A stretch of DNA of 64,000 nt from Bdellovibrio sp. ZAP7 (GTDB taxonomy: Bacteria; Bdellovibrionota; Bdellovibrionia; Bdellovibrionales; Bdellovibrionaceae), in NCBI RefSeq assembly GCF_006874645.1, contig NZ_CP030082.1, forward strand, positions 62,001-126,000, in the 5' to 3' direction. Both the position numbers and the translations under genes were made by a program. Shown piece after piece: positions 44,679 to 53,299 of the stretch (position 1 is its first letter; each line of letters begins with the position of its first letter). The notes beneath the pieces are model-generated. The model searched no databases. It had not been told where the DNA came from and saw only the letters and a program-made list of their open reading frames with translations.

Positions 44679-45764
44679 CTAAAAAGGTAAGTTTCCAGTA
44701 ACTTCAAATCGAATTCCAGCAACAGAGCCGCCGGTCATGTTTTTATAAACTGTAAAAAGACTGTCCTCGGTGCCTTCGTAATACTGTACGAATCCAGTCA
44801 GCGTAAACCAATCTGTAATGTTGTATCCGTAACTCAAACTTGCAAAGGCATCTTGGTTGATTGAGTTATAATATATTTGCGCCTGTAGATCGTGACGGTT
44901 GGGATTCCAGACCATGCTTACGTAGTACAAAGCCTTATAGTCATGCGTGTTCGTACTAAATCTTCCCGAATCATAGAAAGTGACCATGGGAAGGATAACG
45001 AAATTACCCAAAAATAAATCAACGCCCAGTGATCCGAAGTATTCGTCCTCGTAATCAGGATCTGCATGAATCGAATAGTCGCGACTTCCACCGATTTCAA
45101 TCTTAGGAACGGCTTTTTCAAAGGCATAGTTCGCCGTCATTCCATACACGTTTTTCATCGCCACGCGCGCGGCTAAAGCAGTGAATGCGATTCCTTTACC
45201 GTTAATTTTAACTCGTGCTCCATAACCTGACGTACCGTCGTCATCGTAGGTCAGGGTTTCCGGCAAAGGTTCAGGGTAATAGGTTTGTGCAAGTTTACTG
45301 ACGCCGACCAAATCCAACCCGAATGTCTCGGATTCATAGGAATAAGATGCGCCTTGCGAATGTGTTAGCTGGTCCGCAAAGGGATCAAAGAACAACCGGT
45401 TGTAGCGTCGGCCTGTCCACACATCCAAAGATGGCACGACCCAGCTATCACTCCAGCGCATGGCTTGTTGACCGACGCGGAAATAGGAAGATCCCGCTCT
45501 TAACTCCAAATAGGCTTCTTGAAGATAACCGCGATGCGGAGATCTGCGTTCTTCAGCATTTTGGGCATAATCGAAGTCGCCGAATCCGTCTGCAAACAGT
45601 TTGAAATGACCGGCCTCTGCATTCAGTTTTGAATGCAGTATTAGGCGGTTCGCCATCTCTTCCTTGTTTTCCCCACCGATATATTCGTATCGAGAGCCTA
45701 AGGTCAGATCAGCACGTGCAGAAAGTGAGGCTAACAATAAAGCCCAGGCAAGCCAAAACCTCAC
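44679..45764 (-). CDS. Outer-membrane beta-barrel protein
   Basis: A 361-residue protein. The signal peptide (FWLAWALLLASLSARA) is followed by alternating aromatic/polar beta strands over the whole length, ending in the C-terminal Phe typical of BAM substrates (TGNLPF). It begins with GTG at 45764, overlapping the LolA-like stop (GTGA). It is predicted to be an outer-membrane channel or acceptor working with the LolA-like carrier and the ABC transporter of the same region. The pattern resembles barrels paired with LolA-like proteins in lipid or RND export clusters. Confidence 0.75.
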   Translation of the reverse strand: MRFWLAWALLLASLSARADLTLGSRYEYIGGENKEEMANRLILHSKLNAEAGHFKLFADGFGDFDYAQNAEERRSPHRGYLQEAYLELRAGSSYFRVGQQAMRWSDSWVVPSLDVWTGRRYNRLFFDPFADQLTHSQGASYSYESETFGLDLVGVSKLAQTYYPEPLPETLTYDDDGTSGYGARVKINGKGIAFTALAARVAMKNVYGMTANYAFEKAVPKIEIGGSRDYSIHADPDYEDEYFGSLGVDLFLGNFVILPMVTFYDSGRFSTNTHDYKALYYVSMVWNPNRHDLQAQIYYNSINQDAFASLSYGYNITDWFTLTGFVQYYEGTEDSLFTVYKNMTGGSVAGIRFEVTGNLPF

Positions 45765-46468
45765 TTCATGCTTTCCATATTGCGGGTCGTGAAGAAGCTG
45801 TCATCGAAAGTTTTAGGTTTCATGCTTTTGATGCGGATGTAGCTAACCTGTTTGTTCACGTCTTGAATTTTAATAGTCGTTGGACGAACCGCGCCTGCGA
45901 TATTTTTATAATCTTCAAAAGAAGCACGCTTCAAGATCGTTTTCCCATCAAGACCCAAGTAATCAGCACGGAGTGGCTGCGCATTTGATTTTTTCAACCA
46001 CAGACGAATCCATGCATAAGTTAGGTTTTCTTTGGATCCTTTAAGTAACAATTGTACTTCGTTAGCATTCTCAGATTCTTTGGTAACAGTGTAGTCACCA
46101 GCCCATCTGGTTCTGGAGATATCACCGTTTGCAACCTGGCCAGAAAGTTTTTGCGCCAAGGATAAGCGCATCGATCTTTTTAAGTTAGGAATGTAGGCAT
46201 GAAAATCACGGTCAAGCATCAGCATGTTGCGGCCTTTATCGCGAGCCGGTTCTTTCGTGATGATCATTGTTTTATCTTGGCCTTTAAGAGAAACGTCAAA
46301 AACGGAAGTGCCCTCTGAAGTTTCCACTTGGATTTGCATTTCGTAGGAATCTGAAGGATTACGAATTTTGTCTGCGGCTTGAATCATTTGGTCGGGAGAT
46401 GCGGCCTTCGCTGCTAACGCTGAAAAAACCAGACCGAAGATAATTAGTTTAGCCTTTAGGATTTTCAT
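45761..46468 (-). CDS. LolA-like periplasmic (lipo)protein or lipid carrier
   Basis: A 235-residue protein with a signal peptide (ILKAKLIIFGLVFSALAAKA) and the outer-membrane-lipoprotein-sorting fold: TSVFDVSLKGQDKTMII, GRNMLMLDRDFHAYIPNLKRSMRL and WIRLWLKKSNAQPLRADYLG are typical half-barrel strands. Proteins of this type carry hydrophobic cargo across the periplasm. ATG 46468 follows GGAGATCATC. It is divergent (64-76 bases) from the LolD-like ATPase and is first in an operon with the barrel and BtaA-like genes. That arrangement suggests a dedicated transport route rather than general lipoprotein sorting. Confidence 0.82.
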   Translation of the reverse strand: MKILKAKLIIFGLVFSALAAKAASPDQMIQAADKIRNPSDSYEMQIQVETSEGTSVFDVSLKGQDKTMIITKEPARDKGRNMLMLDRDFHAYIPNLKRSMRLSLAQKLSGQVANGDISRTRWAGDYTVTKESENANEVQLLLKGSKENLTYAWIRLWLKKSNAQPLRADYLGLDGKTILKRASFEDYKNIAGAVRPTTIKIQDVNKQVSYIRIKSMKPKTFDDSFFTTRNMESMK

Positions 46469-46544
46469 GATGATCTCCACAATTTAAGTATCTATACTGT
46501 TTGAGCCTCCTCCACTTTAACCTTCCGTATTCAAAGGAGCAACT

Positions 46545-47225
46545 GTGAGTGCGCTATACAGACTTCAAAACCTAGATTACTCCTATGAGTGGAATAAACA
46601 AAAAGTGCCCGTTTTGAAGACTTTGAATATCTCTTTTGATGAGGCCTGTTTTTGTTGCATCGTCGGTCCCAGTGGATCCGGTAAAACCACGCTATTAAAT
46701 CTTCTTGGATTATTGGATTCCCCGACAAATGGCCAAATCATTTTTGGGGGTCAAGATGTGGGCAACCTTCCAGAGCGTGAAAAGGAAAATATCCGTCTTC
46801 ATCAAGTGGGATTTGTTTTTCAAAGCTTCTACTTAATTCCGACTCTGACGATTTTGGAAAATACGTCTTATTTCTTACCATCTTTGGGTTATTCCCAGGC
46901 AGATGCAAAAAAGACGGCACTAGAAACTTTGGATTTACTGGGAATTGCGAATCACGCGCACAAAAAACCGTTGGAGTTATCTGGTGGTCAACGTCAAAGG
47001 GCAGCGATTGCCCGTGCGATTGCTAAAAAACCATCCGTGGTTCTGGCGGACGAGCCGACCGCGAACTTGGATTCTGAAACGTCTGAAAAAATCATTGGTG
47101 CCTTCAAGGAACTTCAGAAATCTCAACGCACTAGTTTTATTTTCTCCACGCACGACGCTCATCTAGTTAAGTATGCAGAGACGATCCATCACATCAAAGA
47201 CGGCCAAATTTCTACAGGAGCATAA
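46545..47225 (+). CDS. LolD/MacB-type ABC transporter ATP-binding protein
   Basis: A 226-residue ATPase with Walker A GPSGSGKTT, Q-loop FVFQSFYLIP, signature LSGGQRQR, Walker B VVLADEPTANLD and switch His STHD. It groups by motif with LolD/MacB/FtsE ATPases that power extraction or mechanotransmission rather than classical transport. It begins with GTG at 46545 after AAAGGAGCAACT. The permease follows after 4 bases. Together with the divergent LolA-like and barrel genes it forms an envelope delivery module. Confidence 0.93.
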   Translation: MSALYRLQNLDYSYEWNKQKVPVLKTLNISFDEACFCCIVGPSGSGKTTLLNLLGLLDSPTNGQIIFGGQDVGNLPEREKENIRLHQVGFVFQSFYLIPTLTILENTSYFLPSLGYSQADAKKTALETLDLLGIANHAHKKPLELSGGQRQRAAIARAIAKKPSVVLADEPTANLDSETSEKIIGAFKELQKSQRTSFIFSTHDAHLVKYAETIHHIKDGQISTGA

Positions 47226-47229
47226 GCAC

Positions 47230-48438
47230 ATGACTGAGATTTTTAAAATTGCCTGGAGAAATCTTTTCCGTAACCCGCGCAGAACAGCAGCAAGTCTGTT
47301 AACCGTATGTTTGGGTGCTGCCGCTCTTTTGATCTACCAAGGATTCAACAGCGGGATCATGAATCAATACCGCGAGAATACCATCCACGGTTACTATGGT
47401 TTTGGCCAAGTTTTTCCTAAAGGTTATTACGGAAAAGTATTCGAACAACCTTGGAAGATGTGGATTGAAAATCCGGAAGAGGCCGAGAAGAAGCTTTTGT
47501 CGGCTACCGGTGTGGAACAAGTCTTCCCCCGTCTTTCATTTTATAGCTTTCTAGCCAAGGGTGGAATCACGCTGGGTGGACGTGGCGAGGGGGTTTTGCC
47601 GGAAAGAGAAAATAAGTTCTTTGATAAGATGAACTTTATTTCCGGTGGCGACCTTAAAGATGAAAGCGAAATCATTCTTGGTAAGGGTTTGGCTGATTCT
47701 TTGGACGTTAAAGCGGGCGACACACTGACTCTTTTAACTCAAACGATCAATGGTCAGCTAAATGGTGCTGATTTAAAAGTTGCCGGTGTTTTTCATATGG
47801 GTATTAAGGCCATCGATGATGGTTACTATCGCTTGCACCTGAAGCAAGCTCAACGCCTGCTTGATACTCAGCGCGTGGAATTGTTCTCGCTTGCGACAAC
47901 GGGTGTGGATCACTGGGATGAAGTAGCCAAGAACATCACTCAAGCGGATCCAAATCTTGAGCCTGTGCGCTTTGAAATTCTGGATAAAGTATACTATCAA
48001 AATTCGGTGGACTTTTTGTCAGCACAGTTTGCCTTTATCCGTATGATTATTTTGTTGATCGTGGCATTGGGTATTTTCAATACCATCGCAGTCGGCTTGC
48101 TTGAGCGTGGTGGCGAGATTGGTGCCCTAAGAGCCAATGGTGAAAAGCGCAGTCGTCTGTTTAAAATTCTTTTGCTGGAGAATTCATTCTTGGGATTGTT
48201 CGGCGGGATCTTGGGGATTTTACTGGCCTTGCTTTGCACGAAGACGGTTTTGGCATCTGGAATCCCGATGCCTCCAGGCCCAGGGATTACTCGTCAGTAT
48301 TTGATTTTCATTGAGATTCAAGGAAGTCATTATGTGCAGGCATTGTTGTTGCCGATGTTTACGGCGATCATTGCCAGCTGCTGGCCGATCTTCAAACTTT
48401 TGCGCAGATCCATTCCAGAATTACTGCGCTCGACGTAA
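47230..48438 (+). CDS. LolC/E-type (MacB_PCD/FtsX) ABC permease
   Basis: A 402-residue membrane protein of the FtsX/LolC class. A cytoplasmic amphipathic start IFKIAWRNLFRNPRRTA is followed by the first helix (SLLTVCLGAAALLIYQG), a ~230-residue periplasmic domain, and three C-terminal helices with the usual LIVALGIFNTIAVGLLERGGEIGALRANG coupling region. ATG 47230 is chosen because the longer frame from 47173 runs inside the ATPase gene. It pairs with the LolD-like ATPase. It probably extracts a lipid or lipoprotein from the inner membrane for the neighbouring LolA-like carrier. Confidence 0.9.
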   Translation: MTEIFKIAWRNLFRNPRRTAASLLTVCLGAAALLIYQGFNSGIMNQYRENTIHGYYGFGQVFPKGYYGKVFEQPWKMWIENPEEAEKKLLSATGVEQVFPRLSFYSFLAKGGITLGGRGEGVLPERENKFFDKMNFISGGDLKDESEIILGKGLADSLDVKAGDTLTLLTQTINGQLNGADLKVAGVFHMGIKAIDDGYYRLHLKQAQRLLDTQRVELFSLATTGVDHWDEVAKNITQADPNLEPVRFEILDKVYYQNSVDFLSAQFAFIRMIILLIVALGIFNTIAVGLLERGGEIGALRANGEKRSRLFKILLLENSFLGLFGGILGILLALLCTKTVLASGIPMPPGPGITRQYLIFIEIQGSHYVQALLLPMFTAIIASCWPIFKLLRRSIPELLRST

Positions 48439-48442
48439 AAGA

Positions 48443-50566
48443 TTATCTTTTCAAAAGAGCAAGTTGGCGGGTTAGTTCAAACTCACGGTCGGTGATAACA
48501 CCCATGTGACCTTGGATTTCCGCCAATTCGACCCCGTGTTTTACAGCCATCTTATAGATCTGCTTCACTTTGTCCCATTCGATATCACGGCCCATCGTGA
48601 ATGATTCGTGACGACCTTCCATTGCTAACAGCGCCGTTTCTGCGAGGCAGGCATAAACGGTTTTTCCCGGTAAGCCCAAATCACAAGACATTTGCATTGG
48701 ACCTGGCAAATTCACTTCGCCGGATTCCATGATCAAAACGTCAGGACGTTTTCTAACGTCTTCCATTTCGAAATCCAATGGACGAGAACAGTCCGCGACA
48801 ACGCAGCCGGGTTTCAAAAGCATCACATCCACGATTTTTTGATCGAAGGATGAAGTCGCCGTCAACAGCGCATCCGCTTGGGAAGCCAGTTCATTTGCGT
48901 TCGTCGATAAAATGATTTCACAGTTTGGCGCAATTTGACGGATCTCTTCACGCAGTTCTTCCAAGCGATTCATTCTTGGCGCCACCAAGCAAAGTTTTTT
49001 AAATGTCAGTGCGAGAAGTTTTGCCGAAACCTTACCAATAGAACCCGTCGCACCGATAACCATCGCCATGCCGTTTACGCGATTGTCACTTGGGTCGATG
49101 GTAACAAAACCCATTTTTCTAACAGCTTGGTTAAGACCCCACAAAGTCGCAGAAGCACTTAGACTGTTACCAGTGGTCACAGGAATCGGACTGTTTTGAT
49201 TGATCGTGATACCTTGGTCACCGACGATCTTAGTGTAGGCGCCAAGACCCGCGATCTTAGCACCACGAGCAGCGGCGTCTCGACAGATGCCTTCGATTTG
49301 GCGATAGATCACTTCAGGATCAGATTCTTTTAATACTTTTGGTGTCGCCATTAACCCATAGATGATACCGCTGACTTCCTTGCCATTGTGCTGACTGATC
49401 ACGTGTTTGATTTCACCGTAAACAATCGGTGGAGCTTTAGAAATCAGGCGATCAAATGGATCATTCCATGATTTAGGCATTTGTTTTAAAATTCCAAATC
49501 CTGGAACACGTGTAAAGTCATTGTGAGAAAGAGCATGCACAACGAATGCGAAATCAGGTGGCTCTTCTTTTTTAAGTTTACCTCTGACGAAATTGATTCC
49601 TTTTGAAACCTTTGCCTGAGTGGAAGTCTGGCGCGTAGTCGTATACTGGCGAGCCACATCACGAACTTCTGTTTCAGTCGCCAGGAGTTGTTCCCACTCC
49701 TCATTGGAAAGCGGAGCCGTTCTGTTGTGAGTTAAACGAAGGACGGCGTCCAAGATCGAATAGTTCATATATGGGCTGACGTTAAATTCTTCAGGGAAAA
49801 GATTGATGATGGATCTTGGTTCGTATTTTTTAAGCTCTTGCTCCATCAATGGATGATGTGACCAGACGATTACATCTTTGTTGCGAACAACGTCAGCACC
49901 AGAGTCATAAAGTAAAATAATCGGAAGATCACCGCAGACGTATTGCAGGTGCTCAGCTTGAGAAACCAAAGATGAACGCATCATCTTTTGAAATTTATTT
50001 TCTGCAAAAGGAGTGTTGTTACGCAGGTCACGCATTGTCGCAAAATTAAGAGCTGTTTTGGTGACTGTCTTAAGGCCTTTGAAGGGACGAATAACAAAAG
50101 GCAGCCCTAAAAGCGCAAAAGCATCCCCCATGTGCACTGATTTTGGGTAACGATGACGAAGAAACTCTTCTATTTCCAGATTGAGAATTGCAGTTGGAAA
50201 GAATACACCCTGTTCCGGCTGAACTTTACCTTGATCGATCATTTTTACGAGTGAATTGATATTGGCAATTTCACGAAGCCCCGTGCCGTCACAAATGGGT
50301 ACCGAAGACGGTAAACCCATGATCTCAAGATACTGACTGTGAACGTAGCTTTTTCCATCCATGCGGATGACAGGAGGAAGACTTGTCAAAGCGAAGGCAT
50401 CAACTTGATCACGCAAACTTGTGATCAGATTTTTCATCAGATCGACGGAGAATTGCACTCCAAAGCGTTGTACTTCAAAGTGATTGCCACCGTAATCAAA
50501 TTCAAAGGAAGCATCCCAGAAGGGGCGACCGAAACTAATCTCTGCGATGCGATATGTACTTTTCAT
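48443..50566 (-). CDS. Acyl-ACP-reductase-like enzyme with extra N-terminal domain
   Basis: A 707-residue protein. The last ~340 residues resemble cyanobacterial long-chain acyl-ACP reductase (AAR): GLGAYTKIVGDQGITI, TTGNSLSASATLWGL, NADPH motif GATGSIGKVSA, and VYACLAETALLAMEG, where the Cys aligns with the catalytic Cys294 of AAR and forms the acyl thioester. AAR makes fatty aldehydes from acyl-ACP. The N-terminal ~370 residues have no domain I recognise. ATG 50566 follows GGAGAGGCT and lies 32 bases inside the upstream reductase gene. It is last of three minus-strand genes. Confidence 0.75.
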   Translation of the reverse strand: MKSTYRIAEISFGRPFWDASFEFDYGGNHFEVQRFGVQFSVDLMKNLITSLRDQVDAFALTSLPPVIRMDGKSYVHSQYLEIMGLPSSVPICDGTGLREIANINSLVKMIDQGKVQPEQGVFFPTAILNLEIEEFLRHRYPKSVHMGDAFALLGLPFVIRPFKGLKTVTKTALNFATMRDLRNNTPFAENKFQKMMRSSLVSQAEHLQYVCGDLPIILLYDSGADVVRNKDVIVWSHHPLMEQELKKYEPRSIINLFPEEFNVSPYMNYSILDAVLRLTHNRTAPLSNEEWEQLLATETEVRDVARQYTTTRQTSTQAKVSKGINFVRGKLKKEEPPDFAFVVHALSHNDFTRVPGFGILKQMPKSWNDPFDRLISKAPPIVYGEIKHVISQHNGKEVSGIIYGLMATPKVLKESDPEVIYRQIEGICRDAAARGAKIAGLGAYTKIVGDQGITINQNSPIPVTTGNSLSASATLWGLNQAVRKMGFVTIDPSDNRVNGMAMVIGATGSIGKVSAKLLALTFKKLCLVAPRMNRLEELREEIRQIAPNCEIILSTNANELASQADALLTATSSFDQKIVDVMLLKPGCVVADCSRPLDFEMEDVRKRPDVLIMESGEVNLPGPMQMSCDLGLPGKTVYACLAETALLAMEGRHESFTMGRDIEWDKVKQIYKMAVKHGVELAEIQGHMGVITDREFELTRQLALLKR

Positions 50567-51566
50567 AGCCTCTCCAGAAAGTAGCTTCGTACTCTTTGAA
50601 CTCAGGACACCAGTTTGCACCTAAAACTGCTTCAGTATCACTGGAGTCGTATTTAGGAAAATGCAGAAGATAGTTTAGTTCTTCCTGGGGAAACTTCAAG
50701 GCTAGTTCAGAGACGGCCTTCAGCAGTGTCTCCGGAACGTTATCTACAAGTTTAATGCCCTTGTTGCTGATACTTCGATTTTCCAAAGTCGATTTATAAA
50801 GTTCTTCGATATCAAGTCCATGCTTTGGCGTGATATGAAAGCTTCGATAAGAAGTATTGTCTGAATTCAAAGACCAATTACAAAATTTAACAATAGCTTC
50901 AGCCGCTTTATCAACGGGTACCAAAGGCAAAGTTCTACCGACTGTTCCAGGAACCGGTAGTACTGTGGGGAATGCTTCAATAACTTTTTTCAAACGATCG
51001 AAAGCCACGGGTGCTTGATAAGGGCCATCGATACGTTGAATTTCACCGTCAACGGTGTCCCCGACTAAAACTCCTAGACGAAAATTAACTTTCAAACGGA
51101 ATTCGTGATTCCAGTTTTGAATGGTTTTTTCGGCTAAAGCTTTGGATTCAGAATAGGGATCGGGGAATGAACTTGAGAAATTTAAATCGTAAGGTTTCAC
51201 GGCAGGCAATTTTGAATTCACAGCTGCTGCAACGGAGCTTGTATTCATGAACACAGGAATATTTAAAAGACTTGCAACCTTAAGAGCGGTACCAGTTCCA
51301 GTGATATTGTGGTGAAAACATTCTTCGTGTGTAGCAGTTAGATCATAAAGACCTGCCATGTGTAACAAGATATCAAATTTTTCAGCTTTTAAAGCTTCAA
51401 TGTCCAAGCCCGCATTCCACTTGCGCAAGTCACCTTGAACTTCGGTATTGTCCGAGCGGGACATCACGTAAACCTGAAAATTTTCACGCAGCAATGGAAC
51501 AACCTTCTGACCCAGAAAGCCCGTACCACCCGTCACCAAAATTTTAGGTTTTGATTTGTTCGTCAT
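50535..51566 (-). CDS. NAD(P)-dependent epimerase/3-beta-HSD-type reductase
   Basis: A 343-residue extended short-chain dehydrogenase. The N-terminal nucleotide motif is TGGTGFLGQK, a conserved NTSSVAA strand follows, and the catalytic YxxxK is YSESKALAEK. This class includes OleD, which reduces beta-keto acids in olefin synthesis, as well as thioester reductase-like domains. ATG 51566 overlaps the upstream stop (ATGA), so it is coupled to the lipid kinase gene, and it overlaps the acyl-reductase gene by 32 bases. It may reduce a keto or aldehyde intermediate produced by its neighbours. Confidence 0.82.
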   Translation of the reverse strand: MTNKSKPKILVTGGTGFLGQKVVPLLRENFQVYVMSRSDNTEVQGDLRKWNAGLDIEALKAEKFDILLHMAGLYDLTATHEECFHHNITGTGTALKVASLLNIPVFMNTSSVAAAVNSKLPAVKPYDLNFSSSFPDPYSESKALAEKTIQNWNHEFRLKVNFRLGVLVGDTVDGEIQRIDGPYQAPVAFDRLKKVIEAFPTVLPVPGTVGRTLPLVPVDKAAEAIVKFCNWSLNSDNTSYRSFHITPKHGLDIEELYKSTLENRSISNKGIKLVDNVPETLLKAVSELALKFPQEELNYLLHFPKYDSSDTEAVLGANWCPEFKEYEATFWRGYEKYISHRRD

Positions 51567-52570
51567 TTTGCTGCCACCACGATTGGTAAGAAACGGTGCA
51601 GACATTTCACAGTCAGTTCACTGACACCTTTATGCAGAACTTCGCCGTCACCAAAGAACGTCAGTGGACGTTTTGAGTTTTTAGTTTTCAATGAAAACTC
51701 TTTCAACTCGTAAGATTTAGAATACGGTAGTCTTGCAGCTGTCCCACGACGGATGTTCAAAGCCGTGCGAACGTGTTCTGCTTGAGAGCTAGATTCAGAA
51801 ATCAATAGGTTCATGGTTCCATCAGTATTTGAGGTAAAAGGAGCAGGAGTAAATGTGGAAGCCACATTCGGTTGATTGTTCACTAGAATGATGGGAGCTG
51901 TTGTTTCAAACTTCGATTTATTGGGAATATTAACTTCTAAATTCCAATCTGTGGGATCCCAAGTGCGAATGGCTTCAAGGGCCATCATCGAATAGATCTG
52001 TGGTCCCATCTTTTTAACCATCGAATAACTTTGTTTTGCTAAGAACTTGAATGCCAATGTTGCCTTCGGGCAGTCGGATCTTTTTTGCAAATAGCTGCGG
52101 AAGTCATTAGACATTTCGGCCGTCATTGCTGGTAGTCCCAATCCACCATTCGTTAGCATATAGGATTTTTTGCCATCACCTGTGACTTCAATCACATCGA
52201 TATTTTTTGTCGTTCCTTCAAGAATATTGCGCACGGCTTGGTGAATTTTAGTTGAAATACCCATTCTTTCCGCAAGGTCGTTGGCAGTCCCAGAGCGCAC
52301 CAGAGTAACTGGTGGCATATCGAAACCCAATCTTTCATGGATTCGGATCATAGTTTGGAATGTCACATTGATCGTACCATCACCGCCACAGATGATCAGG
52401 GCGTTGGTTTTATTCAACATTTCATGGGCTAAAAAGAGGTCCAATTCCTCAAGAGTTTTGGGGGCAGCAAAATGCAAATCACAACGGAAAAGCGCTTCGC
52501 GAACAATAGCTTCCACTTGCCCTTGATTGGACGAGCCTGCCTTCGGATTGATTAGGATCGAAACTCTCAT
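51563..52570 (-). CDS. Diacylglycerol-kinase-family lipid kinase
   Basis: A 335-residue DAGK_cat protein. The start INPKAGSSNQG is the typical phosphate-contacting loop, CGGDGTINV is the GGDGT nucleotide-binding motif, and RSGTANDLAERMG is the third signature. A C-terminal beta-rich domain ends with FFGDGEVL. Such enzymes phosphorylate diacylglycerol, sphingosine-like or other lipid alcohols at the inner membrane. First gene of a three-gene coupled operon with the SDR and acyl-reductase-like genes, preceded by a 260-base leader with possible hairpins. Confidence 0.88.
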   Translation of the reverse strand: MRVSILINPKAGSSNQGQVEAIVREALFRCDLHFAAPKTLEELDLFLAHEMLNKTNALIICGGDGTINVTFQTMIRIHERLGFDMPPVTLVRSGTANDLAERMGISTKIHQAVRNILEGTTKNIDVIEVTGDGKKSYMLTNGGLGLPAMTAEMSNDFRSYLQKRSDCPKATLAFKFLAKQSYSMVKKMGPQIYSMMALEAIRTWDPTDWNLEVNIPNKSKFETTAPIILVNNQPNVASTFTPAPFTSNTDGTMNLLISESSSQAEHVRTALNIRRGTAARLPYSKSYELKEFSLKTKNSKRPLTFFGDGEVLHKGVSELTVKCLHRFLPIVVAAK

Positions 52571-52832
52571 GACATACCTCTATGAATGATCCCCTTAATT
52601 GCATGTTATGTGCCCCTACCTGGGAGCGCCGTCTAGCAATAGTTTCTAGGTGGGAAGCTCTAGCTGTCTTAAAGTTAGACAGGGTGACAGGCAGGGCCTA
52701 TACAGCCGAATTAAGGTAAACCAAATGTAACCAGTTGAAAACACTGGTAGAGGTCTAATTCCATCTCGATAGAGGTATAGTTCCGTGGGTTGGGACTTGT
52801 TAAATGAAATGGTGAAAAATACGATATTGTTT
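52571..52832. promoter_or_regulatory. Divergent leader region with small inverted repeats
   Basis: About 260 bases between the lipid-kinase operon and a lipoprotein gene, without a gene. It contains the hairpin CTGTCT/AGACAG (52664-52669 with 52677-52682) and nested GAGC...CTAG...CTAG...GCTC repeats (about 52624-52660). Divergent promoters should lie here; none could be assigned with confidence. Confidence 0.4.
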
Positions 52833-53297
52833 ATGAAAAACACTGTTCTAATTTTAGCGTTCTTGGGGCTTTCCGCTTGCGCGGGAAAATATAACATCAA
52901 ATCTTCGGAAGCAGCCATGAACTACGTTGCCCATACTGCGCACGTGATTAACCAGGGTGGTAATTCCAAAGATATGGATACTCACGTGTCTCGTGCATTG
53001 ATGGTGCGCGGACTTAAGGTGACTGACAGTGAGTCTGTAGCGAATCTGCCTAAGACCGATATTTTGGTTAAGTACACGGATAGCTGGCAGTGGGATATCA
53101 CGATGTACCTAAGAGCCGTGGACATTACTTTTTATGATAGAAGCGGAAATATCTTAGCTTCTGGAAATTACACGAACTCGTTTTTTCACGAATGGCCAAA
53201 TGAGGGCCAAGTCGTACAAAAAGTTGTCGATGATATGTTTGCTAAGCTTGGAATCACACCAGGAAAAAGACAGGCTTCGAATCCAACTAAGCCTTAA
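52833..53297 (+). CDS. Small lipoprotein
   Basis: A 154-residue protein with a lipoprotein signal (NTVLILAFLGLSAC, lipobox LSAC). The mature part has a repeated beta pattern (TDILVKYTDSWQWDITMYLRAV) like DUF4136-type small lipoproteins, though this is not certain. The ATG at 52833 is selected because it places the signal at the N-terminus; in-frame starts at 52785 and 52809 exist and no clear ribosome site decides. Its stop is 2 bases from the convergent barrel gene. Confidence 0.7.
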   Translation: MKNTVLILAFLGLSACAGKYNIKSSEAAMNYVAHTAHVINQGGNSKDMDTHVSRALMVRGLKVTDSESVANLPKTDILVKYTDSWQWDITMYLRAVDITFYDRSGNILASGNYTNSFFHEWPNEGQVVQKVVDDMFAKLGITPGKRQASNPTKP

Positions 53298-53299
53298 TC

